The notes under the pieces: generated by a model
Told to the model about the DNA's origin: nothing
Seen by the model: the letters and a program-made list of their open reading frames with translations, nothing else
Database searches by the model: none
Position numbers and translations under genes: made by a program
Shown here: one piece after another, positions 1 to 11,007 of the stretch
Numbering within the stretch: position 1 is the first letter of the stretch
Layout of the letters: the number at the start of each line of letters is the position of its first letter
Assembly: GCA_033439295.1 (NCBI GenBank)
Contig: JAVTLE010000018.1
Coordinates: forward strand, 744,001-808,000
Direction of reading: 5' to 3'
From: Deuterostichococcus epilithicus
Taxonomy: Eukaryota; Chlorophyta; Trebouxiophyceae; Prasiolales; Stichococcaceae
Length of the DNA: 64,000 bases

Positions 1-1786
1 GTAGGTGTAGCTGCCACCTGCGAGGATCAGTGGCAGTGGCACGCAGTGAGAGCCTGCAAGGAATGATGCAGAGGGCTCCACCGCGTGCGCATGTGACGCC
101 ATGCATCATGCATTACGGCAACGCTATCAGATGCGGCCTAGAATATTTCGTGCTACTCACCCACGCACAGAGTCCGGTGCGAGCTGGCGCTGCAACGGAG
201 GCATGGCCGTGAAGGTGGCCGGGCATGCAGCGGACGGAGGGAACATGCATAGAAAGTCGAGCATGCCCTCGCTGTCGGAACGATGCATGACGATGCAGCC
301 GCGCATGAAGGGCTCCATTTGATGTGCATGCAATGGGTGTAAGGCGCAGCCAAAGGCATCCCACGCAGGGTGGCAGCATGTACAGTGCGCATGCTGCAGA
401 TGCAACTGCCGACCATTCAATTGCAGAGGAGCAAGCGCTGAATGCACCTGCCAGACGCCATGGAAGCCGGCCCTGCAATGCATATCCACATTTGCTTGGA
501 ATTCTGACGAAATCGCTGAGGTCTGACCGACTATGCATACAAAGTGTTTGCGCCGTGTGCTGTGCAATGGGTTGCAAGCATAACATGAATTTTCAAGCAC
601 GCGCAGGCACTAGGCCAAGCAGGCGACGAGCCATGGCTGAGGTATCATGCAGAACTTGCGGACAGCTGGATACTTGCGCCGCTATCATTTGATTGCACGC
701 GCCATCTGAATGTCAGCGTGTCGCCATTCATCAACGTTTCCGGCGGGCCGCCACCGGCAGCAATACCCACATTCTGCGGAGAGCATACACGACACACCTG
801 GGATCTCTCCAACCTGCTGGAAAAAGTGCATTATGTTCTTGCCTGCGGCAGCAAGGCCTTGTGCAGGCGACATTGCGCCTTTACAGTTTGTTGTTCGTGT
901 CTGGAATGCGCGCCCGGGCTACACCCCAGGGCCACTGACACCTTCTCAACGTTGTGAAGTACAACACTCGGAATGTGTACCCCTGGTGAGATAGATTTTA
1001 GCGCTGCCGTGCCACAGTACCAGCGCAACAAACGCAGCTGTACTGAGTAAGACAAATATCACAACACACGAACCAGCGCGCTGCAGCTCTCCTACCCTTC
1101 CTAGGGGCTGCTGGATCACCTTCCCAATCGAGTGGTCGCCTGCGCAGTCCTGGCTTCGATGAACATCCTGCCGCCAGTACCATGCAGAGCAGCAATCGAC
1201 AAACAGTCCGGGATCCTCCTGCCGCCATGTCGATGACCTTCGGCTAGTACCTGGAAAGAAGTGGAAGTATTTGTGTGCGTGGACAGGCAGCTTGCAAATG
1301 ACGTGTCGAAGTTCAACTCAAAGGGTTATTTTGTCCCAGGAAATCAAATGCGCACGTGGACACCTGCATATGGCCTGTATGTCGGATCGGCCGAGTTGAG
1401 ATTACAACTACCTTCTCTGTGCGTGACGATGCAAGCTGTCGATCGCTCCCAGATGAATGATTGCACAATCTGACAGTCATGTACAAGATGTGCGCAAAAT
1501 CTTTCTTGCCGATTGCAGCACAACAGGATTTGTGCTGTAGAACGCAGCTGTACGTCCGCAACACACCATGTCAAGCACTCGGTGCGTTCGCAGGCATCAC
1601 TCGTGTACAGATGCGCATCACATATGCAGGGGCTTTATCATATTTTGATCTCACAGTGGTTCACCAACCGCCACCTCGTGAACCTCATCTCGTCAGCATC
1701 TCGTGTTTGGTTGCGTATGCGGCCTCAGGACTTGTGAATGGAGCTGCCCAGCAGCGGCAGCAGGTCATGTCTTCTGGCGACGCTGT
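1..1786. other. No gene recognised
   Basis: Only short overlapping open frames are present on both strands, with none of the exon-like blocks bounded by good splice sites seen elsewhere in the window. TGCATGCA-like words are frequent. The stretch lies downstream of the small minus-strand gene that ends at 1787 and may include its 3' UTR. Confidence 0.5.
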
Positions 1787-3323
1787 TCATTGGCAGGTGA
1801 TCTCCTGACGCATCCCGCCTGCGGGCGCGCCACCAGCAAGGCATGCACGCTCAAGAGCTGCAGCATGTTGTGTCAGTTGGGTGGGTCACTCGATTACTGC
1901 ATCTGGAGTTGAAGTCGGCGTCACACACCCGCACCGCTCACTGCACATGCAGCTGCGTTGGCGCTTGCTGAAGCATGCAGCCATCACGACTGCGTGGTGC
2001 CTACCGGATGCGCAGTGGAGATCGACTGGACAGGCGAGCCAGGTCTGCAAGTCACGAAGGCGATACGAGCTTGCGAGGAGAACACAGTACAAGCTGGCAC
2101 TTCCCGCAGGAGGTGCAGCATGGACCGGAGGCCCGGAGAGCAGCGTGCGTCTGCATGGCCTGGCAGCACACCAGTTTCACATCCTGATGACTGTAGGACG
2201 CGACTTCCTTCCGAAAGGAAAGCCTCACCGTTTGGCCAGTGTTTGTGGCGTTGCAGGTGAACGAGCCGCCGGTGACGGGTTCTACCAGTGGGACCTGGTT
2301 GGGCGCAGGGACGAATGCTGCGGGGCAGGTGCCGGGCACGGGGATCTGCACTCTCCTCGGGTAACATGCCAGCCATCAGTTCATCGACAAGTTGCTAGCA
2401 GCTGCCACGATGTTCTCTGTTACTGTGTGAACCTCGCTCAACCATCATCAAGGACAAACACGACAAGCAAAGGGTGCGTGATTGAACGAGCTGGAGCCAG
2501 CAGGTGACACTTTAATGGCCTTGAAAGACAGTGAACATTTGCTGGGAGCACATCATGGTTGTGCACGGACCTGCCAGACGCCATGAAACAACGTCCTGCA
2601 CAGCAGTCACAGACCCAGGTTACTACAACTAGATGGATTTCCACACATGAAAATCGTTGAACGTCTGTGCACATGTCCGGTCTGTAATGTTTATCTCATA
2701 CAACAACCGTTGATCTCAATACTGGTAACCAAGCACAAGCAGTGCACGAGCATGATCAATATGATGAGCGACCTCCACGAGGACCGCACCAGAACAGCGT
2801 CAGGCTGCCACCCGTGGGCAGCGTCACCGGCGGGTACTGGTCTGGGAACTGTCCCAGCTGCACGCACGCAAGTTGCCGCACGCATATAATCTTTACAAAG
2901 AATGAACCTCAGCTTTCTTGCCTCGTTTGCAAGTAATCGCAAAAATAAGGAGTCCCGCGAGAAAGGTGCCGCCTGGCCTTGCTTCGTGCGGCGCACACAG
3001 AGAGTGCCCAGAAAAAACCGCCGGTTGAGACGCCAGCTTCATGCAGAATTGGAGCATCCTAGGTCTTTCGACCGTCGATGCAGCATTGCTTGCCATCATG
3101 AAGATCCAGCCACCAAGTTCAATTCTGCTTGGGGCTAGTATGCACTGGGAACGTCAAGGTGATGAACGACATGACATCGGTTGCTTCACGCTCTTTTCCT
3201 GCCAAATTCAAGAGCAACGAACAGAGCACATACCGCCCAGAGTCGCCGCTCCTGTCCCTCGGCACCGCCCATTGCCAGGCACACTATAATGGCGGTCACC
3301 AGCAGCGGGTCCACAAGCTTCAT
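1787..3323 (-). CDS. Small predicted secreted cupredoxin-like protein (tentative)
   Basis: Five minus-strand exons join in phase: 3323-3285, 2857-2773, 2317-2229, 2044-2005 and 1818-1787 (TGA). The first begins with ATG and a hydrophobic run (MKLVDPLLVTAII), as in a signal peptide. The second and third each carry a TGGS(L/F)T strand. The fourth and fifth give C-P-V-D-L-H-C-A-S-G-G-M, which resembles the C...HC..GM copper-binding end of plant phytocyanins. If it is a type 1 copper protein it would act in electron transfer or surface redox chemistry outside the cell. The product is short, about 95 residues, against roughly 100 or more for a phytocyanin domain. No N-terminal His copper ligand was seen, so an exon between 2858 and 3284 may be missing. 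The exon phases are strong evidence for a gene. The copper assignment is inference from one motif. Confidence 0.45.
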
Positions 3324-5264
3324 TCAGAAACACTACTCGTGCTCAGACGGTCGAGGGCACCCTGACAAGACACAAGTACGCGCCTGTAATGGCTGTTTAG
3401 CAATTGATTGCACTGTTGACAAATTATCATCCAAACATTGGACGCTACCTGCCAAGAAGCCACACCTGGATCAATACACTGCGCAATCATGTTTACTTAC
3501 AGTGGGTGCCGTCGTCGTCACATTGTGTGTAGCTCACAATCTTGAACGAGGATCCTCACCGAACTCAGACTCAGGTCGTTTCAATTGTGCGCAACTGTGT
3601 GATCATTGCGAGGCAGCTGATGTGAGCTGGACCCCATGTCGTTCATTATGCCCTCATGGAAGCGACGGCCGCCGAGGCAGCATTCACTTCAGATTCATTC
3701 GTACTAAAGTTGTTTCGTGAAAGCGAATGATGCAGCATACAAGTAGTTGCCGTGAACAGAGACCAGCTCAAGCAAACATGACAAACCTAAGATGGCTTGC
3801 CCATCGACAGTGCGCACTGCGTGCGGACCCACATGTCGCTGATACAGTGAGAGCTCGAGCAGCCAGCCGCTGAAAGGCGCTTCCAGTTGCAGCCTTTCGT
3901 TCCTTGTGCCACGGTGGTATGTAAACTTGGACCTGGCGTCTCCCTGCTTCCTCCGAGCGAGTACGAACGCGGGGGTCTGCCGCTCACAATGGGCGCCGCC
4001 GCACTATAGCGCATTGTCACCGATCACGGCGGCGGCACACACGAAACTTTGCAGTTGTCGCCCTCCGCCAGCTGATGAGATCAATGCGTGACGACGCCCA
4101 AAGGTGCCGCCTTGCCGGAAGCCGGCGCCTGCACCTGATGACATGGACATGGAGAACATCACTGCGTGAGCAATACATGTGAAGCTGCACTAGCATCAGG
4201 TGTCAGCGATAGATGGACATCCGAATTTGAACAGCCCCGTCCAGTAGAGGACATGAACTCCAGTATGGTACTGCCTCATGCTGAAGCGCGCATTGTCCAA
4301 CAGTGGCACTAAGTACGTTCCGCCTCCCGACCAACCTCTCTATGTGCTCCGTTCTCCCCTCAACGCCGACACCTGGAACGATTGAGAAGCCTGCCTGCTT
4401 CATGGTGATATCATGTTGTCGGTGGTGCAGATATGTACTGGAGTCCCACCTGCTGGCACATGCGCGCCTGCCTGTCCGCACCTGAGGGAGAGCCTCAGAA
4501 AATCTTACGGCAGGCAGTCATCCTCCGGCTAGAAGTCAGCCTTCATATATCATCAAGTCTGATCCTGTCTTGAGTGGGAAGCATGATAGCAAAAACAACA
4601 CACCATCGATCGCTGCAGCGATGCCAGTCATCGAGCGCGTCTCTGCCTTGGACGGCTTGCGTCCTTTTCGATGTCAGGTTTCAGAGGGACTGAAGTCTTT
4701 AAACCGAGCTCGCTATGCCCACGCTGCTGTGAAACTTGACATCACGAGAATTACAACTATTGCTGCAGCAGATGTCCAAGCCACCACCTCGCGCAGCGTG
4801 CACTCCATGTAGCTTCAATCGAAAATTGTTCACGAAAATGTAGTGATAGATGTACGGTCCACAGACAGCATGTGGTGACATTGAAAGTGGAAAAAATGAA
4901 CCATCTAGGAGGGTCCGCTGCCCATCGCATCTAGTCAGCAGCTTCCCTGGGCTCCCTGCTTTCAGTAAGACCTTGTACAAGTCACTCGGACCAATCCGTG
5001 ACACAATCCTCTCTTTATAGGCGGCATTCAGTTCGAACCTGAATGGCAGAGGCAAAGCCTGGTGTCCTGAACTTGTGCGGCAACTCCACTGCCGCTTCGA
5101 CTGCAGCAAGCGGTCATCTGCTGACCAGGCATCGCACGCAGATTGCCGAGGTTCCCAACAAACCAATCTCAAAAGGAGCAGGGGTTGCCGAGCGCGTGCT
5201 ACCGGCCCGCACGCCTGCCGAAAATTCCCCTCCCGTGCCAGCCAATTCAATCGGAATCGGGACC
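3324..5264. other. Intergenic; no gene recognised
   Basis: This separates the 5' end of the cupredoxin-like gene from the 3' end of the transporter gene, both on the minus strand. Open frames are short and none shows motifs or exon-type boundaries that I trust. A TGTAA word on the minus strand lies near 4753, about 0.5 kb beyond the transporter stop. It could be a polyadenylation signal of the type used by green algae, but its distance makes this weak. Confidence 0.4.
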
Positions 5265-8200
5265 TCAGGCGGCCTTCTGCTTGGCCTGCGCCTGGGGGTC
5301 CTGTCCCAGGGAGCCAAAGCGCCAGAAGAGGATGATGAGCAGGGCGGCGAGCAGCGCTGCCCCGCCGCCGCCGTAGAAGCAGCCCACATTGCCCATGCCG
5401 CGCTGCACGCTGATGTCCGACAGCTGCCCCGCGAAGCGGTTGCTGTAAGCCAGCGCGAAGCCTGCAATGAATGTGCTCGTGTTGTTTGTCAGCCGGGAGT
5501 CTAGAAGCTAGCGGTGGCCATAGCGGCGCCAGTCCGCGCCATCAACGCATCGCAGCTTGAGCTCGAGAGATGCGTCAGCGGTCACTCAGCAGACAAGTAC
5601 CAAGCACAGGACAATCAAGGCAGACAGCAAACAAAACAGAAGCAGGCATGACTAAACTTCGTGCGTTTCCAGCCCTGAACCCTCGCCCAGCACGAGGCCG
5701 ATTAAGTCAAAACAGCAAACAAGGCAGAAGTAGGGGGTGGCTGACACTTGAAGTGTCACGAACTCAAGCGCGACATCAGGCTTCAACCTCGGGACTCACC
5801 CAGCACGAGGTCCGTGAAGGACCAGGCTGTGCCCGACACGCGGCCAAGGCCGGGGACGGTGCCGGCCGGGATGGCGGAGCTCATCATGCCCAGCGTGATG
5901 CCGTGCGTCGCCGCCATGTGCAGCCCCACCAGCAGTGCTCCGGCCGCCATGCCTGCGGGTGAGGCGGCCTGACGCTGCGTCAGAGCGGCTCCCGCAGCAT
6001 GGGCAGCTTGTGGGCCCTGAGAGCTCGTGGGCTGCGAGCGGCAGCGGCACAGAGGCGCATGTCGGCATGAAGTGCACGCAACAGGGCGTCGGTGACACCG
6101 GCGCGCCCCTTGCCTCAGATCCGAGCCGGGGTGGTGTGTCCTCTTGTGCAGCCATTGACGATCGACATGGCAGGCACAGGGGTTTCGACTGCTGCTGACC
6201 GGCCGCGGAGGAGGCAGTCGCGAAGATGGCGTTGGCGGCGATCATGGGCGCGAGGCCCGCCAGCAGCATGCGGTTGCGGGTGCGCACTGAGGTCTTGGCG
6301 ATGCGGCTCAGCGGCGGCGCCGCCACCGTCTGCACCAGCATCGTGCACATCATGAGGCCCGCCAGCTGGCTCTTGGGCATCACCTGCGGGGGCGGCCAGG
6401 AAGGGGGTGAGGGACCGCGAAACCGGCAGGCGTCAAGAGAGCCTGTGTTCATTGCGCAGTCGTCCAAGGCTCCCAAGGATGGCTGGTACAGAAGCGAGCG
6501 GCGCAAGTGCAACTAGCTGCAGAGCGACCTGATCTCGGATCTTTTCCCTCTTGTTGCCTTTGCAAAAGGGTCTTTTCCCTCGTGTTCCCTGTGCAAAAGG
6601 AGAACTGTAGAACAAATGAAAATCCTGGAAACCTCCAGCACGCACCTGCTTGGCGCGCAGGATGACGAAGGACCAGTCGAACCGCGCAAAGTACAGCACG
6701 CAGACCACCATGAGCGCCTGCCAGTACGCCGGCTTTAGCACCCCTGCAAACGCCTTCGCCTGCGGCGGACCCAGTTGTTGCGTGTGTCACACATGATGTG
6801 TTCACGTATGTCACATCTCGTATGCGCAGTCTCGCACGGGCGGCCGTGCTGGTAACCGTCGCAGAACAGCACGCAGCGACGGGCGCTGCCGTGAGCGGCG
6901 GCAGCAGCATGCGGCGGCGGTTGCTTATTGCGGCGGTCCCTGCCTGCAGGATGCACCTTTTTGTCCGTGTTTTCCAGTCCGGCTTGCCTTTTGCAGCAGC
7001 GTCAGCTGCAGGTCGTCGGGGCTGCGCGCCGCCTTGTCCGCCGCGCGCTTGGCCTTCTTTGCCGCGCCCACCGTCTTCGCCTCGTCGGCAAACGCCTGCG
7101 CGGACGCGCGCCCAGCAGCGGTCAGCCATGCGGCTCACGGCTGGCACCTTGCTGGCTTGACCAGGCGGTGTGAGGAAGCTGTCATCACTGCGCAACCCGG
7201 AGCCAGCAGGCACGTCGTGGCGGGTGTCCGTGCAGCAGATGAATTGCCGCATGTCTTCAGTCATGGGCATTGAGCGGTGCGCACCACTGTGACGACCACC
7301 AGCGCGACGGCGGCGGGAATGGCGGACAGTGCAAAGGTCGCGATGTAGTTGCTGCCCGACAGTCGGAAGGTGGCGGCCGCGATCGAGGCGCCCACCATCG
7401 CGCCAAAGGTCTGCGCGCTCTGCCGCAGGCCTGGGCGCACACAGCGGCAGGGGCTGGGGTCAGTCATGGATTGAATGCGTGCGGTGCAGCTGGTGCTGGA
7501 GACAGCCTGCTCCGAGTTGCTGGCAGGCTGCTCCGCATGTGACGAAACCCCTCGCGAGGCCCTACCGACACTAAAAGACATCGCCAGGGCACCTGCTTCG
7601 ATTGCCTGCACAAGCCGGGGGCGCCTCCGACCGACAGGGTAACGCTGTCCTAGACACGCCGCTTCACGGCAACCTATGTGAACCCTCGAGGACCTGCCGC
7701 CGTGCAGGAGGCACGCACCGAAGGCCTGCTCAGGGCGGTCGCCGGACTTGACGGCCAGCTCCCCCATGAGCGCCTTGGTGGGCGCCTCCCTGATGCCCTT
7801 GCTCATGCGGTCCGCCACCTGTGCGCCAGAGTGTAGATGGGGTTGTTCTGCACCGGTCGAGTCTGGTCCTGTCGTGTGTGAGACCCGCTCAGGCTTCATG
7901 TTCTGGGTGGTGCAGACGGGCCGCGCCTGCTTGTGAAGCCTGCGCCGGCATCAACGCGATGCCACTGATCCGGCAGTCCGCTGCCCGCGGCGCGATGAGG
8001 ACTCGAATGCTGCAGCCTGGCCGACATCGAGCTGCTGTTCTGTGCGCTAAGACCCCCAGCGCAGCGCCACAAGCGTCTCGCATTCTCCTTTGGCCTTCTT
8101 CAGGCGTCACGCCATGGCAACAGAACCTGGATCGCCTGCGAGCGCGCCAGTCGCAAGGATGCCGGCCAAAGCCCGCGCTTGAACCCAGGCCCCTGCTTGC

Positions 8201-9909
8201 GGATCAACCGGTTACCTTTGCGGGGATTGCCCAGTAGGCGGTGTCGGCGGTGCCGTAGCAGAGCCGTGAAGCCCCCGCGGACCCATCAGCGCACGGAGGC
8301 CGGCCGGCGGCACCAACGAAGCCACCTAGGATTGAAAACCTTAACTCGTCCATGGACGTTGTGAAGGTTCCTGACCTTTGCGGAGGTGACCCAGTAGGCG
8401 GTGCCGACGGTGCCGCTCCAGGCGAACACCCAGCCGCTGGCCGCGAACATGGGCTTGTTCAGCGTCGTCAGCAGCGTGCCGAAGATGACCATGCGGGCCG
8501 GCGACAGCAGGTCGCCCAGCGTCCCGCTCAGCGACTTGGTCATGTTGCTGAGGAACTGCGCGATCGCCTGCAGGTTGCCAATCTGCAGACGCAGAAACAC
8601 AGGGTTTGGGGCGTGGGGGACGACAGGCCGCCCAGCATTCTGCCCAGCAAGCTGGTGGGGTTGGGTGGCAGCTGCGCAACCGCCTGCAGGTCGCCAATCT
8701 GCAGGGGCGGTAGTTTGAGGCGCGGCACTTGGCTGATGAGCACCCAGCATCGAAATGTTGAAATATGCTGCAGCATTTGGGCTGAATCCTCCGCCATCAC
8801 CTGCACGCTGCCGACCTGCGATAGCAGATTGCAATGCAGTGTGCAGAGTTCTACCAGCTCCCAATCTGCCACCAAGCACGTTCTCTGCATTGCGCTGCTC
8901 CCGCTCCATGCAGGTGCTGCCCCTCCTGCCTCCAGCAAGCACGGTGCAGCTCTGCATCCTGCAGCCCTATTCACCTGCAGCACTCGAATCGTACCCTGCA
9001 TCCAGATCCTACTCCCAACTTCTCAAACTTGCCTTGGTGTTGGATAGGCCCAGCACGTCCTGCAGGTACAGGGGGAGGTAGGTGTCGTGGATGAGCGTCG
9101 CGATGGACGACAGCATGCCAGCGCCGCACAGCGCCAGCAGCTTGGCGTTGCACTCCGGGTCCTGCGCCAGGAAAGAGCATGTTGATACATCGCCAGAGGA
9201 GACGCGGGCGCATCAGGCCTCGGAATGGGCCGACACGGCAGAGCTGAGTGCGGCATGCCCGCGCCGCACAGCACAAGCAGCTTGGCGTTACACTCTTCCA
9301 GGTCATGCACCTCAACGAAACAAAAGCAAGGAACGATCCGCTTCATGACTGTCAGAGGCATGTGAGAACTTGAAAGGCGTTCAGAGCAAGGGTCTCAGGC
9401 GGGGAGGCAGCGCCGCAGTGGGCTTCGTAATGACGGGATCGATGCAGGAATGACTGCAGCACACATGTGCCGTACAGCGCCGGGAGTGTGGTTCTGCACC
9501 CTGGCATCCTGAGGCCGCTCTTGCGGCTGCGAAGGCACCGAGGCAGCCTTCAAAGGCGCGGGCCCTGGCACGCTGCCACGCATGCACCGGCACCGGCTTG
9601 CATTGTGCATGCCCGATCGGACAGGGATAGGTATCGAGGGTCTGTGCAATTCTCCAAGCCGACTCGTTGCATTGGCCCCTACTGTTGGCGCAGGCGCTGA
9701 CGGGCCTCCACGCACAGCCATGTACGTGTTGCCACGCCTTGCCGTTGCCCGCAAGGCCGCAACCGGAGCCAACCCCACCTTGTAGGGCGTCAGCAGCTGC
9801 TTCCAGTAGGACCGAGGCTCCGCCAGAGCCCCCTGCGCTGACTGCGGGTCCGTCGCCGCCGCCGCCCCCTGCAGCCGCCGTTCCTCGGCCGCTCGCGCCG
9901 CATCATCGC
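5265..9909 (-). CDS. Major facilitator superfamily transporter
   Basis: Ten exons join in phase on the minus strand: 9909-9779, 9161-9033, 8582-8376, 7818-7719, 7430-7285, 7095-6988, 6759-6646, 6383-6200, 5952-5800 and 5461-5265 (TGA). They give about 490 residues, normal for MFS. Diagnostic parts are the cytoplasmic loop RMSKGIREAPTKALM after TM4, the TM5 motif LRQSAQTFGAMVGA, and repeated hydrophobic helices up to a final GGAALLAALLIILFWRF segment. The substrate cannot be told; the protein should lie in a membrane. Two introns, after 9033 and after 6988, use GC donors (AAG|GCAAG). The true start codon is not resolved: the exon at 9909 begins at an acceptor, so at least one exon lies upstream. 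Introns beside the exons at 9161-9033 and 8582-8376 contain diverged copies of those exons' edges. Confidence 0.88.
8214..8262 (-). repeat. Intronic copy of an exon 3' edge with don​or (MFS gene)
   Basis: This segment resembles the 3' edge of the transporter exon 8582-8376 (plus-strand 8374-8422), including the AAAG|GT donor and a reading that matches TAYW..(S/P)AK. It lies about 160 bp away in the following intron, in the same orientation. It is a partial tandem duplicate that keeps a usable-looking donor. Confidence 0.75.
8618..8709 (-). repeat. Intronic copy of an exon 5' edge with acceptor (MFS gene)
   Basis: Read on the minus strand this gives QIGDLQAVAQ...LLG.MLGGL, against QIGNLQAIAQ...LSGTLGDL at the start of the real exon (8582). 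It therefore copies about 90 bp of exon plus the CTGCAG acceptor. A weaker third copy lies near 8755-8825 (QVGSVQVMAEDS). The starts at about 8582, 8699 and 8817 are near 117 bp apart, as expected of tandem duplication. Confidence 0.75.
9251..9304 (-). repeat. Intronic copy of an exon 5' edge (MFS gene)
   Basis: This reads EECNAKLLVLCGAGMP on the minus strand, against PECNAKLLALCGAGML at the start of exon 9161-9033. The copy sits about 140 bp upstream in the preceding intron, and its acceptor CTGC has become ATGC. Confidence 0.78.
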
Positions 9910-11007
9910 CTGCGGTGGCAGAGGATGAACTCTACATGACACCTGTAAACTATCTGTAACACTAGGTACAGCTGCATTCTGACGGAGATGCAGCCGGCGG
10001 TGAAGGCCGCTGCCGTGTCCTCTGGCAAAACCATTGCGCTGCGGCTGCCAACAGATAAAGAGTCTACCGTTGTATCACAATCGATAACCTAGTGCAGTGG
10101 CAGGCCAGAAGCGCAGCGATTGCGAGCCAGGCTGCGGACCCTAGACTGCGACAGCCATGCGAACTCCAGCATGCGCTCTGTTTCGCCTCTTCTGCACTGC
10201 GCCACCAGTGCTGCTGCCGGGCGTGGGCCGCAATGTGGCCTACCGAGTCCGCCATGCAAGAGGGTTATTACAGTCCATGTACAAATGTATGTGCGCTCTG
10301 ATCGCGACAATGACTCGGGACGGCTCGCTAGGAGCATGGCAGTACGACCGTTCGAGTTGGCAGGCAGCCATCTCTGGCTGGTGGCTCATTTCAACAACGT
10401 AAGACCTTCGACATGGTCTGCAAAAACGTTGAGAACACTCAGATTGCACTGCCAGTACCCCACCTGGCGTTCGATCTGCAGGCACTGCTCCTGATTGTGC
10501 TCGCACGCAAAGCCGCTGCCTCCTGCATAGTGTCGCGGCTTCCCGGCGATCCAAGGCCGGCAAAGATATATGTCTACTCTGCTGCGCGTGCAGGTTGTGG
10601 CGTCGCGGCCAGATCCCCGCTGGCTGACTATGCTGTCGACGCTGTCCACCGAGTAATTGTGGTCCTCTGAGCGTGTGCGTCATGGTATGCTTCATGATGA
10701 CACCGAAAGAACGGTTTGCCGTCCCAGCACCCAGCTGATGGCAAGCTGAGCGTGGGAAACGGCGTAGAGTTGTGACTCCGGGCTTGAATTTGGATGGTCA
10801 AGCATCGCTTTTCAGCAAAGTGGGTATTCCAAGGCAGGGAATGGGAGAAAAGAAGCTGAAGGCGCCTGCCAATCGATGCCTTTCGAACAGGCATGACACT
10901 TGATATGTATGTGGACTGAGTTGCAAAGGCCTGACTAATCGGGATCAATGCGCTACCGCCCTATATGGCACACAAGCTGCCCGAACCTGCACTACCGCCA
11001 AGCCCGC
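9910..11007. other. Unresolved 5' part of the MFS gene and intergenic space
   Basis: The first coding exon of the transporter should lie here or slightly beyond, but no ATG exon in the right phase stood out. The rest separates the transporter 5' end from the kinesin stop codon at 11008. No other gene was recognised. Confidence 0.35.
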
